This document shows, piece after piece, positions 1-8,081 of a DNA stretch of 64,000 bases. The translations under genes and the position numbers were made by a program. Positions within the stretch are counted from its first letter, which is position 1, and each line of letters opens with the position of its first letter. Origin of the DNA: Legionella yabuuchiae (lineage in GTDB: Bacteria > Pseudomonadota > Gammaproteobacteria > Legionellales > Legionellaceae). The stretch is from assembly GCF_900640115.1 (NCBI RefSeq), contig NZ_CAAAIW010000007.1:1-64000 (forward strand), read 5' to 3'. The notes below the pieces were generated by a model. That model saw only the letters and a list, made by a program, of their open reading frames with translations, made no database searches and had not been told where the DNA came from.

Positions 1-415
1 ATAATCATCTTTCTTGATTATGACTCGAGCGTTCGAATGCAGTGAAATCGCCGTTCGGATCAAAACCGTAATCACCGTTCGAATCAGCCGAAATACGCAC
101 TTAGCCATCATTTTTATGACACCAACCGTTATTAACAACAATGATCTCTTCTCCATTTAGGAGCTACTTTATCTATAGTAAAGTCTTATTTTAAGAACCA
201 ACGGACAATGACTTTTTTACTTCAATAAATAAAAAGTCAAAATAAACTCATATATATCGTAGTATGATCATACGAGTTAAAAATTAACCTAAAAATATAA
301 TGATAATTTAAATTTTTCGTGAGTTTACATCATAATTAAATACGAAATAATCCCGAAGCCTATTTTTGCACATTATTAATGTTAAACATAATCTATTGAT
401 TTTTATATAAAAAAA
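1..415. other. Non-coding left flank, possible IS end remnant
   Basis: I see no credible gene here. Three near-identical 8-mers (GTTCGAAT at 31-38, GTTCGGAT at 53-60, GTTCGAAT at 77-84) are spaced 22 and 24 bases apart. Spaced terminal repeats of this kind are typical of some IS ends, for example the IS21 family, but no transposase is visible. The rest is very AT-rich. Confidence 0.3.
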
Positions 416-462
416 TGGCGGGCCCACTAGGATTTGAACCTAGGACCAACGGATTATGAGTC
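416..462 (-). repeat. Attachment-site copy of the tRNA 3' half (island distal end)
   Basis: These 47 bases match 5943-5989, the 3' half of the intact tRNA, with two mismatches. They include the CCA end, the acceptor 3' strand, the T-arm and the anticodon region. The match stops abruptly after 462 and no 5' half follows, so this is not a functional tRNA. It is the direct repeat left by integration at a tRNA gene. Confidence 0.85.
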
Positions 463-582
463 TGAGTAATACCGCTTTTAGCACCTTTTAATATTTTTTA
501 TCTTCTTTCAAAAAGCCTTTAAAAATCAATGGATATAGGCCGTAATAACTTTTATTGACAAATTTTTTATTTGAAATAAACT

Positions 583-615
583 GTCTACATTTCGTCTACA
601 TGGCGTCTACACGAA
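583..615 (+). repeat. Three 11-bp iterons upstream of the integrase
   Basis: GTCTACA occurs at 583-589, 594-600 and 605-611, an exact 11-base period, between the attachment repeat and the integrase start. This is the position expected for arm-type integrase binding sites or a self-regulatory operator. The function is inferred. Confidence 0.5.
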
Positions 616-631
616 TTTTTCGGAGACAGAT

Positions 632-1885
632 ATGGCTGCACCCATTAACGGAATAAAATTAACCAAAACCATTGTTGATAAATTAGAAGCGATTCCTGGC
701 AAACCTCAGTCATTTTTTCGAGATGAAAGTTTAAAAGGGTTTGCTCTTAGAATTACCGCTAATGGGGTCAAAAGTTTTATTGTTGAAACTCGTATTAATG
801 GCAAGGTAAAACGGATGACCTTAGGTAAATATGGCGTACTTACCGTTGAAGAAGCGAGAAAGCAAGCAAGAAGTATGCTGGGCAGTGTTGCCAGAGGGGA
901 AGATCCTGTGGCAGAAAAGAAGGCTCGAAAAGTTGAAGCCATGACATTGAGGGATGTTTTCAAAGATTATTTAAAGATTCGAAAAGATTTGAAGCCTCGC
1001 ACCAGATATGATTATGAAAAAGTATTGGGTGAAGTGGTATCCGATTGGCTGGATAAACCGTTGGTTAGCATCACCAGAGAGATGATTTCTAAACGTCATT
1101 TACAGCATGGCGCCAGTAATAGTAAAGCGCGTGCAAACAATGCTATGAGAGTATTACGAGCATTGTTTAATTTTGCCATGAATCAATACTACACGAGTGA
1201 TGGACAGCCCATCATTACCATGAATCCAATAAAATACCTTGGTCATACTAAGGCTTGGTATAGAGTTGATAGGAAACAAACTGTTATTAAATCTCATCAA
1301 TTGGCTGACTGGTATCAAGGAGTGATTAGACTGGTTGAGCAGGATAACTACCGAAATGCACTGTTATGGCATGATTATTTTCTATTGTTGCTTTTTACTG
1401 GTATGAGAAAAATGGAAGCGGCATCACTACGCTGGGAAGATGTTGATCTAAAGTTACGTACCATTACCTTGCAAGATACTAAAAATCATGAGATCCATAC
1501 TTTACCTATGCCTGATTTTATTTATGAATTAATGGAAAGGCGAAGTCGAGATAAAACAAGTAAATATGTCTTTCCAGCCAATAGCAAAACAGGCTATATC
1601 TATGACCCCAAAAAGGCGGTTAAAAGGGTAGTGGAATTATCAGGCGTCTCTTTCACTCTGCATGATCTCCGAAGAACATTTGCCACTATTGCGGACAGTA
1701 TTGATTTACCGGCCTATGCCCTTAAACGATTGCTTAATCATAAAATGAATAATGATGTAACCGCAGGATACATTATGAAAGATGTCGAGCGATTGCGTAA
1801 GCCGATGCAGCAGATTAGTAATTTTCTTTTGAAGCATATGTTGCAAAAAGAAGAGATACCTATTGAAGCTATGGAGATAGTTTAA
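632..1885 (+). CDS. Tyrosine recombinase / island integrase (DUF4102 type)
   Basis: This site-specific recombinase, 417 residues long, probably inserts and excises the island at the tRNA gene. The N-terminal ~95 residues look like the DUF4102 arm-binding domain of P4-type integrases, followed by a SAM-like core-binding domain (~100-200) and the catalytic domain. Catalytic residues are visible in order: R259 (in GMRK), H344 and R347 (HDLRR), H370 (LLNH) and nucleophile Y380 (TAGY). The length is normal and no disruption is seen. The start follows a GGAGA ribosome site at 621-625. It lies 170 bases from the attachment repeat at 416-462, at the end of the island away from the intact tRNA. Confidence 0.93.
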   Translation: MAAPINGIKLTKTIVDKLEAIPGKPQSFFRDESLKGFALRITANGVKSFIVETRINGKVKRMTLGKYGVLTVEEARKQARSMLGSVARGEDPVAEKKARKVEAMTLRDVFKDYLKIRKDLKPRTRYDYEKVLGEVVSDWLDKPLVSITREMISKRHLQHGASNSKARANNAMRVLRALFNFAMNQYYTSDGQPIITMNPIKYLGHTKAWYRVDRKQTVIKSHQLADWYQGVIRLVEQDNYRNALLWHDYFLLLLFTGMRKMEAASLRWEDVDLKLRTITLQDTKNHEIHTLPMPDFIYELMERRSRDKTSKYVFPANSKTGYIYDPKKAVKRVVELSGVSFTLHDLRRTFATIADSIDLPAYALKRLLNHKMNNDVTAGYIMKDVERLRKPMQQISNFLLKHMLQKEEIPIEAMEIV

Positions 1886-1896
1886 AAATACCAGCT

Positions 1897-1920
1897 TAGT
1901 TAAACTTTTAGTTTATCTAT
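1897..1920. promoter_or_regulatory. Putative AbiEi operator, copy 1
   Basis: This 24-base sequence is repeated directly at 1992-2015 with 20 of 24 identities. It contains a TAAACTTTTAGTTTA dyad. AbiEi antitoxins are known to autoregulate by binding repeats in their own promoter. The two copies flank the predicted promoter at 1955-1983, so operator function is a reasonable inference. Confidence 0.45.
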
Positions 1921-1954
1921 ATTGAAAAAAATAAACTAAAAGAGGGTGATAAGA

Positions 1955-1983
1955 TTGACTAGTTTTGTTCTTTGGTTTATTTT
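1955..1983 (+). promoter_or_regulatory. Predicted sigma-70 promoter of abiE
   Basis: A TTGACT -35 box at 1955-1960 and a TATTTT -10 box at 1978-1983 are separated by 17 bases. Transcription would start close to 1990, giving a very short leader before the ATG at 2014. No Shine-Dalgarno sequence is visible there. Confidence 0.45.
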
Positions 1984-1991
1984 TACATATA

Positions 1992-2015
1992 TAGTTAAAC
2001 TAAAAGTGTATCTAT
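1992..2015. promoter_or_regulatory. Putative AbiEi operator, copy 2
   Basis: Direct repeat of 1897-1920, differing in the central three bases and one other position. It overlaps the expected transcription start and the first bases of the AbiEi start codon, a position well suited to repression. Confidence 0.45.
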
Positions 2016-2796
2016 GTCGGAAAAAATAAACCAATTATTAAATACCATAGTGCCCGGTGATATTGTGATCCAGTCTTGGTTATCCAGCCAAGGTATTTCA
2101 CCACAGCTCGCAAGAAAATACTGTGAAAGCAACTGGCTGGTTAGACTGGGTGTCGGCGCATATTATAGAGCTGGAAAACAACCACAGTGGCAACAAGCTG
2201 TTCACTGCTTACAATATCAACAGAATGAAAATATACATGTTGCAGGTTTAAGTAGTTTAGCATTGCAAGGAAAAGCACATTATATACAAATGGGAGAAAA
2301 TAGTATTTGGCTGAATATTAGAACAAACTCTGTACTACCAAAGTGGTTTATGAGTTTCCCTACAATGTGGGAGGCTGAGACTTTGGTCAACTGGCATATT
2401 CTCAGGACTTCAAAATTAAGTGTTGTGAAAGATGCAGATTTAACTGATTTAAAAGTCGACGGGGTTCAATTGAAAGTAAGCTCAGTGGAGCTGGCGGTTT
2501 ATGAGTTACTGGAAGAGGTGCCAACACATATTTCATTCACTCATGCAGCCCAAATCTTTCAGGGATTAGTCAATTTAAGCCCTAGAAAAGTTCAAAGCCT
2601 ATTAGAAAGAAGTAATGCAGTACAAACTAACCGTATATTTCTTTTTCTTGGGAATTACTTTAAACATCAGTGGATGAAAAAAATTGATGTTTCAAAAATT
2701 AATCTTGGCTCAGGGAAGCGTCATGTTGTAAGCAATGGGAAATTAGATAAACAGTACTTCATAACCGTACCAGAAGAATTTATAAGTAGTGAATGA
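2014..2796 (+). CDS. AbiEi-family antitoxin / transcriptional regulator
   Basis: The 260-residue protein resembles type IV antitoxins of the AbiEi family. These have an N-terminal winged helix that represses the operon and a C-terminal part that counteracts the toxin. The N-terminus contains a helix-turn-helix-like stretch followed by the segment VRLGVGAYYRAG, as in this family. It is immediately upstream of an AbiEii nucleotidyltransferase and overlaps it by four bases (ATGA), so the two are translationally coupled. The pair is the main recognisable cargo of the tRNA island and probably acts in phage defence or island maintenance. Family recognised from sequence and context. Confidence 0.8.
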   Translation: MSEKINQLLNTIVPGDIVIQSWLSSQGISPQLARKYCESNWLVRLGVGAYYRAGKQPQWQQAVHCLQYQQNENIHVAGLSSLALQGKAHYIQMGENSIWLNIRTNSVLPKWFMSFPTMWEAETLVNWHILRTSKLSVVKDADLTDLKVDGVQLKVSSVELAVYELLEEVPTHISFTHAAQIFQGLVNLSPRKVQSLLERSNAVQTNRIFLFLGNYFKHQWMKKIDVSKINLGSGKRHVVSNGKLDKQYFITVPEEFISSE

Positions 2797-3719
2797 GAAT
2801 GAATAGAGATTCCATATATTATAAGCAGGTAGCGCTGTTAATGCGCTTAATTCCATTAATTGAGCATGAAAAGGATTTTGCATTAAAGGGAGGAACAGCA
2901 ATCAATTTATTTGTTCAGAACCTTCCTAGATTATCAGTAGATATTGATTTAGCTTATCTCCCATTTGAACCAAGATCAGTTGCACTGGGAAATATTCGTG
3001 CACTTTTAAGCAAAGTTGCTGAAAGCATAAATGATATACCAGAGTTATCGGCAACATTGCAAGATAATAATCCAGATGAGATGAGGATTATTGTTATTGA
3101 TAATCGAGGTATTCAGGTGAAAATTGAAGTCTCGCCGGTTGCCCGAGGTACTTTATTGCCACCGACAGAGCTAGATGTAGTTGAGGTGGTTGAAAATGAA
3201 TTTGGCTATGCTTCTATTCAGGTTGTTTCATTGCCTGATTTATATGGCGGGAAGCTCTGTGCAGCAATGGATAGGCAACATCCCAGAGATTTGTATGACG
3301 TAAAAAATTTATTGGAAAATCAGTCGATTGATAGGGCTATATTTGAGGGGTTTCTAACTTATCTATTAAGCCATAAGAGGCCTTTGGCTGAAATAATGAA
3401 TCCTCGTTGGAAAGATATTACTAATATGTATCACAGTGAGTTTAAGGGGATGACAGTTCAATTTGTATCGCTAGAAGAACTCAATCAGACACCATCGTTA
3501 ATGGTAAAGGAATTAAAAAAACATTTTACAAAAGAAGATTATGACTTCTTGTTGTCATTTAAAAAAGGCGAGCCTGATTGGTCTCTTAGCTTTAGTGATA
3601 CATTGGAAAAATTACCAGCAGTGCAATGGAAGCTTTTAAATATCAAGAAAATGCCAGATGAAAAGCGAGACAGCGCTGTTTCATTATTAGAAAAAACTAT
3701 GTCTCACTGGCTTGCCTGA
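2793..3719 (+). CDS. AbiEii/AbiGii nucleotidyltransferase toxin
   Basis: The 308-residue protein is a DNA-polymerase-beta-like nucleotidyltransferase of the AbiEii family. The signature is clear: LKGGTA at residues 31-36 (nucleotide-binding GG) and SVDIDL, with the metal-binding pair D50 and D52. AbiEii toxins cause growth arrest, and related MenT toxins act by nucleotidyl transfer to tRNA; the substrate here is unknown. The start overlaps the antitoxin stop. The length is typical and no damage is seen, so the pair is likely functional. Confidence 0.88.
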   Translation: MRMNRDSIYYKQVALLMRLIPLIEHEKDFALKGGTAINLFVQNLPRLSVDIDLAYLPFEPRSVALGNIRALLSKVAESINDIPELSATLQDNNPDEMRIIVIDNRGIQVKIEVSPVARGTLLPPTELDVVEVVENEFGYASIQVVSLPDLYGGKLCAAMDRQHPRDLYDVKNLLENQSIDRAIFEGFLTYLLSHKRPLAEIMNPRWKDITNMYHSEFKGMTVQFVSLEELNQTPSLMVKELKKHFTKEDYDFLLSFKKGEPDWSLSFSDTLEKLPAVQWKLLNIKKMPDEKRDSAVSLLEKTMSHWLA

Positions 3720-4119
3720 TGCCTATAGACAGAATATGCTCTGTAGGCATAATGAATTTTGTATCCAAATTATTGTTGTCTTGTAAATAATACTCTCCTA
3801 TGCGCCAAAGGATATTTATATTATTAACATGATAAACAGGTTGTTTCGCACTGCATGTTAATTTTATTCCATATGCTTTAAAAATCTCGCACCCAGTATA
3901 GTCAATACTTAAACTGGCATTTTGAATATCTCCCAGTTTGCACGAGTGTATAATCTTTGTGCTGAGATTTGTTGTGGCTCCTAGAGAAATTAGCAGAAAT
4001 AGGATAGAACTGCCGGAAACAATAAAGCACCAGGTTATCAGTTTTAAATTATCAAGCATTGGGAAAAGGCATATCGCTGATAATACAACGATACAGAAGG
4101 CGAACAAAATAACTAACAA
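3697..4119 (-). CDS. Hypothetical small membrane protein (possibly truncated)
   Basis: This 140-residue reading frame begins at a weak TTG codon. It has two strongly hydrophobic segments (about residues 1-18 and 27-47) followed by a soluble domain with several cysteines. Amino-acid use looks protein-like. The frame stays open upstream of 4119 for some distance without an obvious good start, so the 5' end may be lost. It converges on the AbiEii gene and overlaps its end by 23 bases. No family recognised. Confidence 0.4.
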   Translation of the reverse strand: MLVILFAFCIVVLSAICLFPMLDNLKLITWCFIVSGSSILFLLISLGATTNLSTKIIHSCKLGDIQNASLSIDYTGCEIFKAYGIKLTCSAKQPVYHVNNINILWRIGEYYLQDNNNLDTKFIMPTEHILSIGIRQASET

Positions 4120-4291
4120 AGCTGAATCCAGATTTAACCTTGATGGTGGCGGGGCAAAGCCTGGAGCAGTTGATTGGCTGCGTGATGCGTGTGATCAATT
4201 TAATATAAGGGAATCGTCTATCTCAGGTCGTAGAATCGATTTAATGAATATGACTGAATTTGTTCAGTGGGCTAATAGTATTTTTAAATAG
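4120..4291 (+). pseudogene. Possible 3' remnant of an unknown gene
   Basis: The plus frame ending at 4291 encodes a protein-like C-terminus with the segments PGAVDWLRDACDQFNI and MTEFVQWANSIF. Its upstream part (from 3938) overlaps the better-looking minus-strand frame. It may be the tail of a decayed gene joined to the island cargo. The family is not recognised and the call is tentative. Confidence 0.25.
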
Positions 4292-4348
4292 CAATGGGAA
4301 TATTGACAGGTATTGCTGCGCCAGATATTTTCTGGCGCATGGAGAAGT

Positions 4349-5761
4349 TTACATGCCCATATGTTTAATTAATTCAAAATAATAGGGCGCAGTAGTATTT
4401 CGATGTGTGTCTTTAGGATTAGCTTTAATCCCTTGAGGAGTGTATTTATAGCGTACTTCTTTTAAATAATCCGCAACTATTTGTTTAGACTCTGGTTCCA
4501 GTAAATTTTTCCCTGTGCCTTGATAACCGATAGATAATGGACCAAACAAATAACTATCCAGATCAGAATTGTTAGCCTTACGAAGTTCATCAACTATGGA
4601 TTTTATATAGATAGGTTGAAGGTCTTTTGATTTGTGAACTAATGTGTACTTCAACATGATGGATGAATAATGGCCTGTTGTTGGTAACCATTTATCAATT
4701 TTATCTCGGCTAATCATTATTTCTTCAGAAGAATGTGTATCAATGAAACCCCTGATCGCGTCATCAGCCATTTTTGGGTTTAAGGATTTGGAATCAAGTA
4801 ACTCAGTAAAGAAACCTTTTAGTAAGGGCTGGTCATTTTTAATGTAATACTTAACATTTCTATGCCTTTGATTATAAAGCATCAAGCCTTGAACAATTTT
4901 ATTTTTTACTTCTATGTTGTCCGTTTCATTATATAGGTTTAATAATTTTTTGACTAAATCGGTTTCAGTATCATCCGCAATGAGCCTATCAATCATAATT
5001 CCGCGTTTAACATCGTTTAAATTTGAATTATAAGCAAATTGCATTTGTACAGTGGATGGTGATGTTACATAGTGAACAGGTGGAGTGTCCATTATCATTT
5101 GAAACTCCTCATATGGCATTTCATTAAGCTCTTCAGCGGTCACATTTTCTAAAGATTTATGCGCTAAAATTTCTGACGGTTGTTCAGATGACTCTAGAGC
5201 GAATCTTTCATCATTATAATAAGGGAAAAAATTAAATAAGTTCCTTGGTAGCCATACACGTCCAGGCATTGTATCTAAACCTTGACTGTAAAAAGCCCAC
5301 CAAGCATAGGTATCACAACGCCAAGTTCCACACTCAATAACCTGACCTGTTGTGGGAATTCCAGAGCCAATATGATAGTTAGTGTCGTTGGTATATTTAG
5401 GACACCACCACCGCTGATGATTAGCTTCAACAAGTATGTTGTAGCCAACTACACCTCTATCAGCCACACCATATTTACTACCCCAATATTTTGAACGAGA
5501 TTTAAAATTGCTAATTGAGTTGACTTGACCCACTGGATTTTCATTAAGTACTTCTATCACTTGATCTGCGTTGTTTCCCATTCCTGCAGGAGACATCATA
5601 TAAGTTGTAGCAATACCAACATGTCCCGCCCAACCAAGCCCCGGGATAAGCAAATCTCTTCCCATGATTTCAGCAGGGTAAATTTTCTTGGCGTAGATTG
5701 GTGAACAAGGGATAGTCGCAAGGGTCAGAGTGATACCTAATACTGCTAAATTCTTTTTCAT
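4349..5761 (-). CDS. Secreted permuted papain-fold (YiiX/NlpC-P60-like) protein with helical C-terminus
   Basis: The 470-residue protein begins with a signal peptide (cleavage likely near residue 24, after PIYA). It then shows the order expected of a circularly permuted NlpC/P60 (YiiX-like) cysteine hydrolase: GHVGI with H47, VIEVL with E70, and a cysteine motif with C144 and C149 (RCDTYAWWAF). Members of this fold cut amide, peptide or lipid-linked bonds; the substrate here is unknown. Residues ~190-470 are helix-rich and may form HEAT-like repeats. A GAAGGA ribosome site precedes the ATG. It is cargo of the tRNA island, next to the attachment site, and could be a secreted effector or cell-wall enzyme. 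Fold assignment rests on motifs only. Confidence 0.55.
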   Translation of the reverse strand: MKKNLAVLGITLTLATIPCSPIYAKKIYPAEIMGRDLLIPGLGWAGHVGIATTYMMSPAGMGNNADQVIEVLNENPVGQVNSISNFKSRSKYWGSKYGVADRGVVGYNILVEANHQRWWCPKYTNDTNYHIGSGIPTTGQVIECGTWRCDTYAWWAFYSQGLDTMPGRVWLPRNLFNFFPYYNDERFALESSEQPSEILAHKSLENVTAEELNEMPYEEFQMIMDTPPVHYVTSPSTVQMQFAYNSNLNDVKRGIMIDRLIADDTETDLVKKLLNLYNETDNIEVKNKIVQGLMLYNQRHRNVKYYIKNDQPLLKGFFTELLDSKSLNPKMADDAIRGFIDTHSSEEIMISRDKIDKWLPTTGHYSSIMLKYTLVHKSKDLQPIYIKSIVDELRKANNSDLDSYLFGPLSIGYQGTGKNLLEPESKQIVADYLKEVRYKYTPQGIKANPKDTHRNTTAPYYFELIKHMGM

Positions 5762-5942
5762 TATTTAGTTCCTTCTTTACATCCATTTTTACATCACTAC
5801 AGGTTGTTACTTCAGATAATCTTCCATGTGGTTGGTTGTACTAATAGATGGATTGTTGTCATTTGTTATTTCTGAGTGCCCCATCAGTGTCCCTCAGAAC
5901 GTTTCAATTTTTCTAAAACTACTCGTAACTACTTGATTTTAT

Positions 5943-6019
<77 letters not shown>

Positions 6020-6143
6020 GGAGGAGGGTATTTTAATCGGATCTGGTGGATAAGGCCAGAAATTTTATGTAATTTTTTGCGTTTGAAGTCTTAATATTGG
6101 TTATTTTTACCCTTTCTCTCTCAGAAAGAAAGGGTAATTTTTT

Positions 6144-8021
6144 TTATGATTCGTCACCTTCTAAGAAACTGCGGAGTTTTTCAGAGCGTGAGGGGTGGCG
6201 CAGTTTTCTTAGAGCTTTAGCTTCAATTTGGCGGATTCGCTCACGCGTTACGTCAAATTGTTTTCCGACTTCTTCCAAGGTGTGATCCGTGTTCATTTCA
6301 ATTCCGAATCGCATGCGTAATACCTTCGCTTCTCTTGGGGTTAAGGTTTCGAGAATTTCTAGAGTGGCTTCGCGTAACCCTTCGGATTCGGCAGAATCAA
6401 TGGGTGAATCGATATTGCTGTCTTCAATGAAGTCGCCAAGGTGAGAATCTTCATCATCACCCACAGGGGTTTCCATTGAAATCGGTTCTTTAGCAATTTT
6501 TAGGACTTTTCGAATTTTATCTTCGCTTAAATCCATTTTTTCGGCTAATTCTTCAGGTGTCGCTTCGCGGCCGGTTTCCTGTAGGATTTGTCTTGAGATG
6601 CGGTTTAATTTGTTAATGGTCTCAATCATGTGCACAGGAATACGAATGGTGCGAGCCTGATCCGCGATTGAGCGGGTAATGGCTTGTCGGATCCACCACG
6701 TGGCGTAGGTTGAAAACTTATAGCCACGGCGATATTCAAATTTATCAACGGCTTTCATAAGGCCGATGTTGCCTTCTTGAATTAAATCAAGGAATTGCAA
6801 ACCACGGTTTGTGTATTTCTTAGCAATAGAAATCACGAGGCGGAGGTTAGCTTCAACCATTTCTTTTTTGGCGCGCCGTGCTTTAGCCTCACCAATCGAC
6901 ATCTTGCGGTTGATGTCTTTAATTTCACTGATGGTTAAGCCATATTCTTTCTCAAAGTCTGCTAGCTTGGACTGAATTTGTTTGATTTCATCAGTATATT
7001 CAGCAAGTTTATCAAGATCCAACTTTTTACTGTGCTTGCTGACTAAGGTCTCAACCCAGCTGATATCGGTTTCTTGCCCTGGAAAGGTGTCTATAAAAAG
7101 CTTTCGAGGAATTCTTGCGCGCTCAATGCAAAGCTTCATAATAGAACGCTCAAATTCACGAATGTGATTTCGCAGATTACGGAAATGGCGAGTTAGCTTA
7201 TCGACTTGGCGAGATGTTAATTTTAATTTTAAAAATGAGTCGGACATCACTTCGAGAAGTTCGATCGTTTTCTTAGAAGTTCGGCCATGTTCTTTTAAAG
7301 CGACCATTGCAGATTTGAAGTTGATTTCCAACTCGTCAAAATAAGTTTGGGCAATTTCGAGGCTTGGGCCATCATCGTCATCACTGATGCTTCCATCGCC
7401 ATCGTCATCATCGCTTTCGTCGTCGAGATCTTCCGCAGCTGCGCCTTCCTCGGTGTCCTCTAACATGGAGCCAATATTAGAAGGAGGGGCCTCTTCTTCG
7501 GCATCAGAAAATCCACTGATGATTTCGCTTAAGCGCATTTCTTCAGCAAGCACACGTTTATAATCTTTAAGCACCAATTCAACGGTTTCAGGATAATGGG
7601 CGAGTGACTTTAAAACTTGATAAATGCCTTCTTCAATGCGTTTGGCAATGCTAATTTCACCTTCGCGAGTTAGGAGTTCCACGGTGCCCATTTCGCGCAT
7701 ATACATGCGAACTGGATCGGTAGTTCGCCCGGTTTCTTTATCAACGGAGGCTAGAACGGCAGCGGCTTCTTCTACGTCCTCTGGCGCTTCTTCCGTATTG
7801 CCGAGCAGGGCAAGCTCATCTTCACTGGGTGGTTGTTCAAAGACTTTGATGTTCATGCCTTCAAGCATGCTAATAATGACATCAAAATGTTCAGTATCAA
7901 CGATATTGGGCAACAAATCATTGATCTGAGCATACGTCAGATAATTTTGTTCTTTTCCAAGGCTGATTACTTTGGTGATTTGTGAGCGTTGCTGTTCTTG
8001 ATCATTCATGTTTATGGACAT
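6144..8021 (-). CDS. rpoD: RNA polymerase primary sigma factor (sigma-70)
   Basis: At 625 residues this is the housekeeping sigma factor. Visible features are the region 1.1 N-terminus, the region 1.2 segment [11 protein letters not shown], an acidic non-conserved insert, region 2 with [20 protein letters not shown] and the -10-recognising [10 protein letters not shown], region 3, and region 4 with the helix-turn-helix [19 protein letters not shown]. It is the last gene of rpsU-yqeY-dnaG-rpoD, 60 bases after dnaG. In other gamma-proteobacteria it is also driven by internal promoters; none was assigned here. Confidence 0.98.
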   Translation of the reverse strand: MSINMNDQEQQRSQITKVISLGKEQNYLTYAQINDLLPNIVDTEHFDVIISMLEGMNIKVFEQPPSEDELALLGNTEEAPEDVEEAAAVLASVDKETGRTTDPVRMYMREMGTVELLTREGEISIAKRIEEGIYQVLKSLAHYPETVELVLKDYKRVLAEEMRLSEIISGFSDAEEEAPPSNIGSMLEDTEEGAAAEDLDDESDDDDGDGSISDDDDGPSLEIAQTYFDELEINFKSAMVALKEHGRTSKKTIELLEVMSDSFLKLKLTSRQVDKLTRHFRNLRNHIREFERSIMKLCIERARIPRKLFIDTFPGQETDISWVETLVSKHSKKLDLDKLAEYTDEIKQIQSKLADFEKEYGLTISEIKDINRKMSIGEAKARRAKKEMVEANLRLVISIAKKYTNRGLQFLDLIQEGNIGLMKAVDKFEYRRGYKFSTYATWWIRQAITRSIADQARTIRIPVHMIETINKLNRISRQILQETGREATPEELAEKMDLSEDKIRKVLKIAKEPISMETPVGDDEDSHLGDFIEDSNIDSPIDSAESEGLREATLEILETLTPREAKVLRMRFGIEMNTDHTLEEVGKQFDVTRERIRQIEAKALRKLRHPSRSEKLRSFLEGDES

Positions 8022-8081
8022 TCTAAAAGCTTTAAAAAATTAATTAGTTTAATTATAAACCGGCTTGCCTTAACATACCAG

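Noticed and set aside
416..462. Second tRNA gene near the left edge
   Set aside because: Only the 3' half is present; sequence after 462 cannot form the D-arm or acceptor 5' strand. It is an attachment repeat.
6109..6136. Terminator of rpoD
   Set aside because: The hairpin TACCCTTT/AAAGGGTA has its T run on the plus strand, while rpoD is on the minus strand; as an rpoD terminator it lacks a proper U tract.
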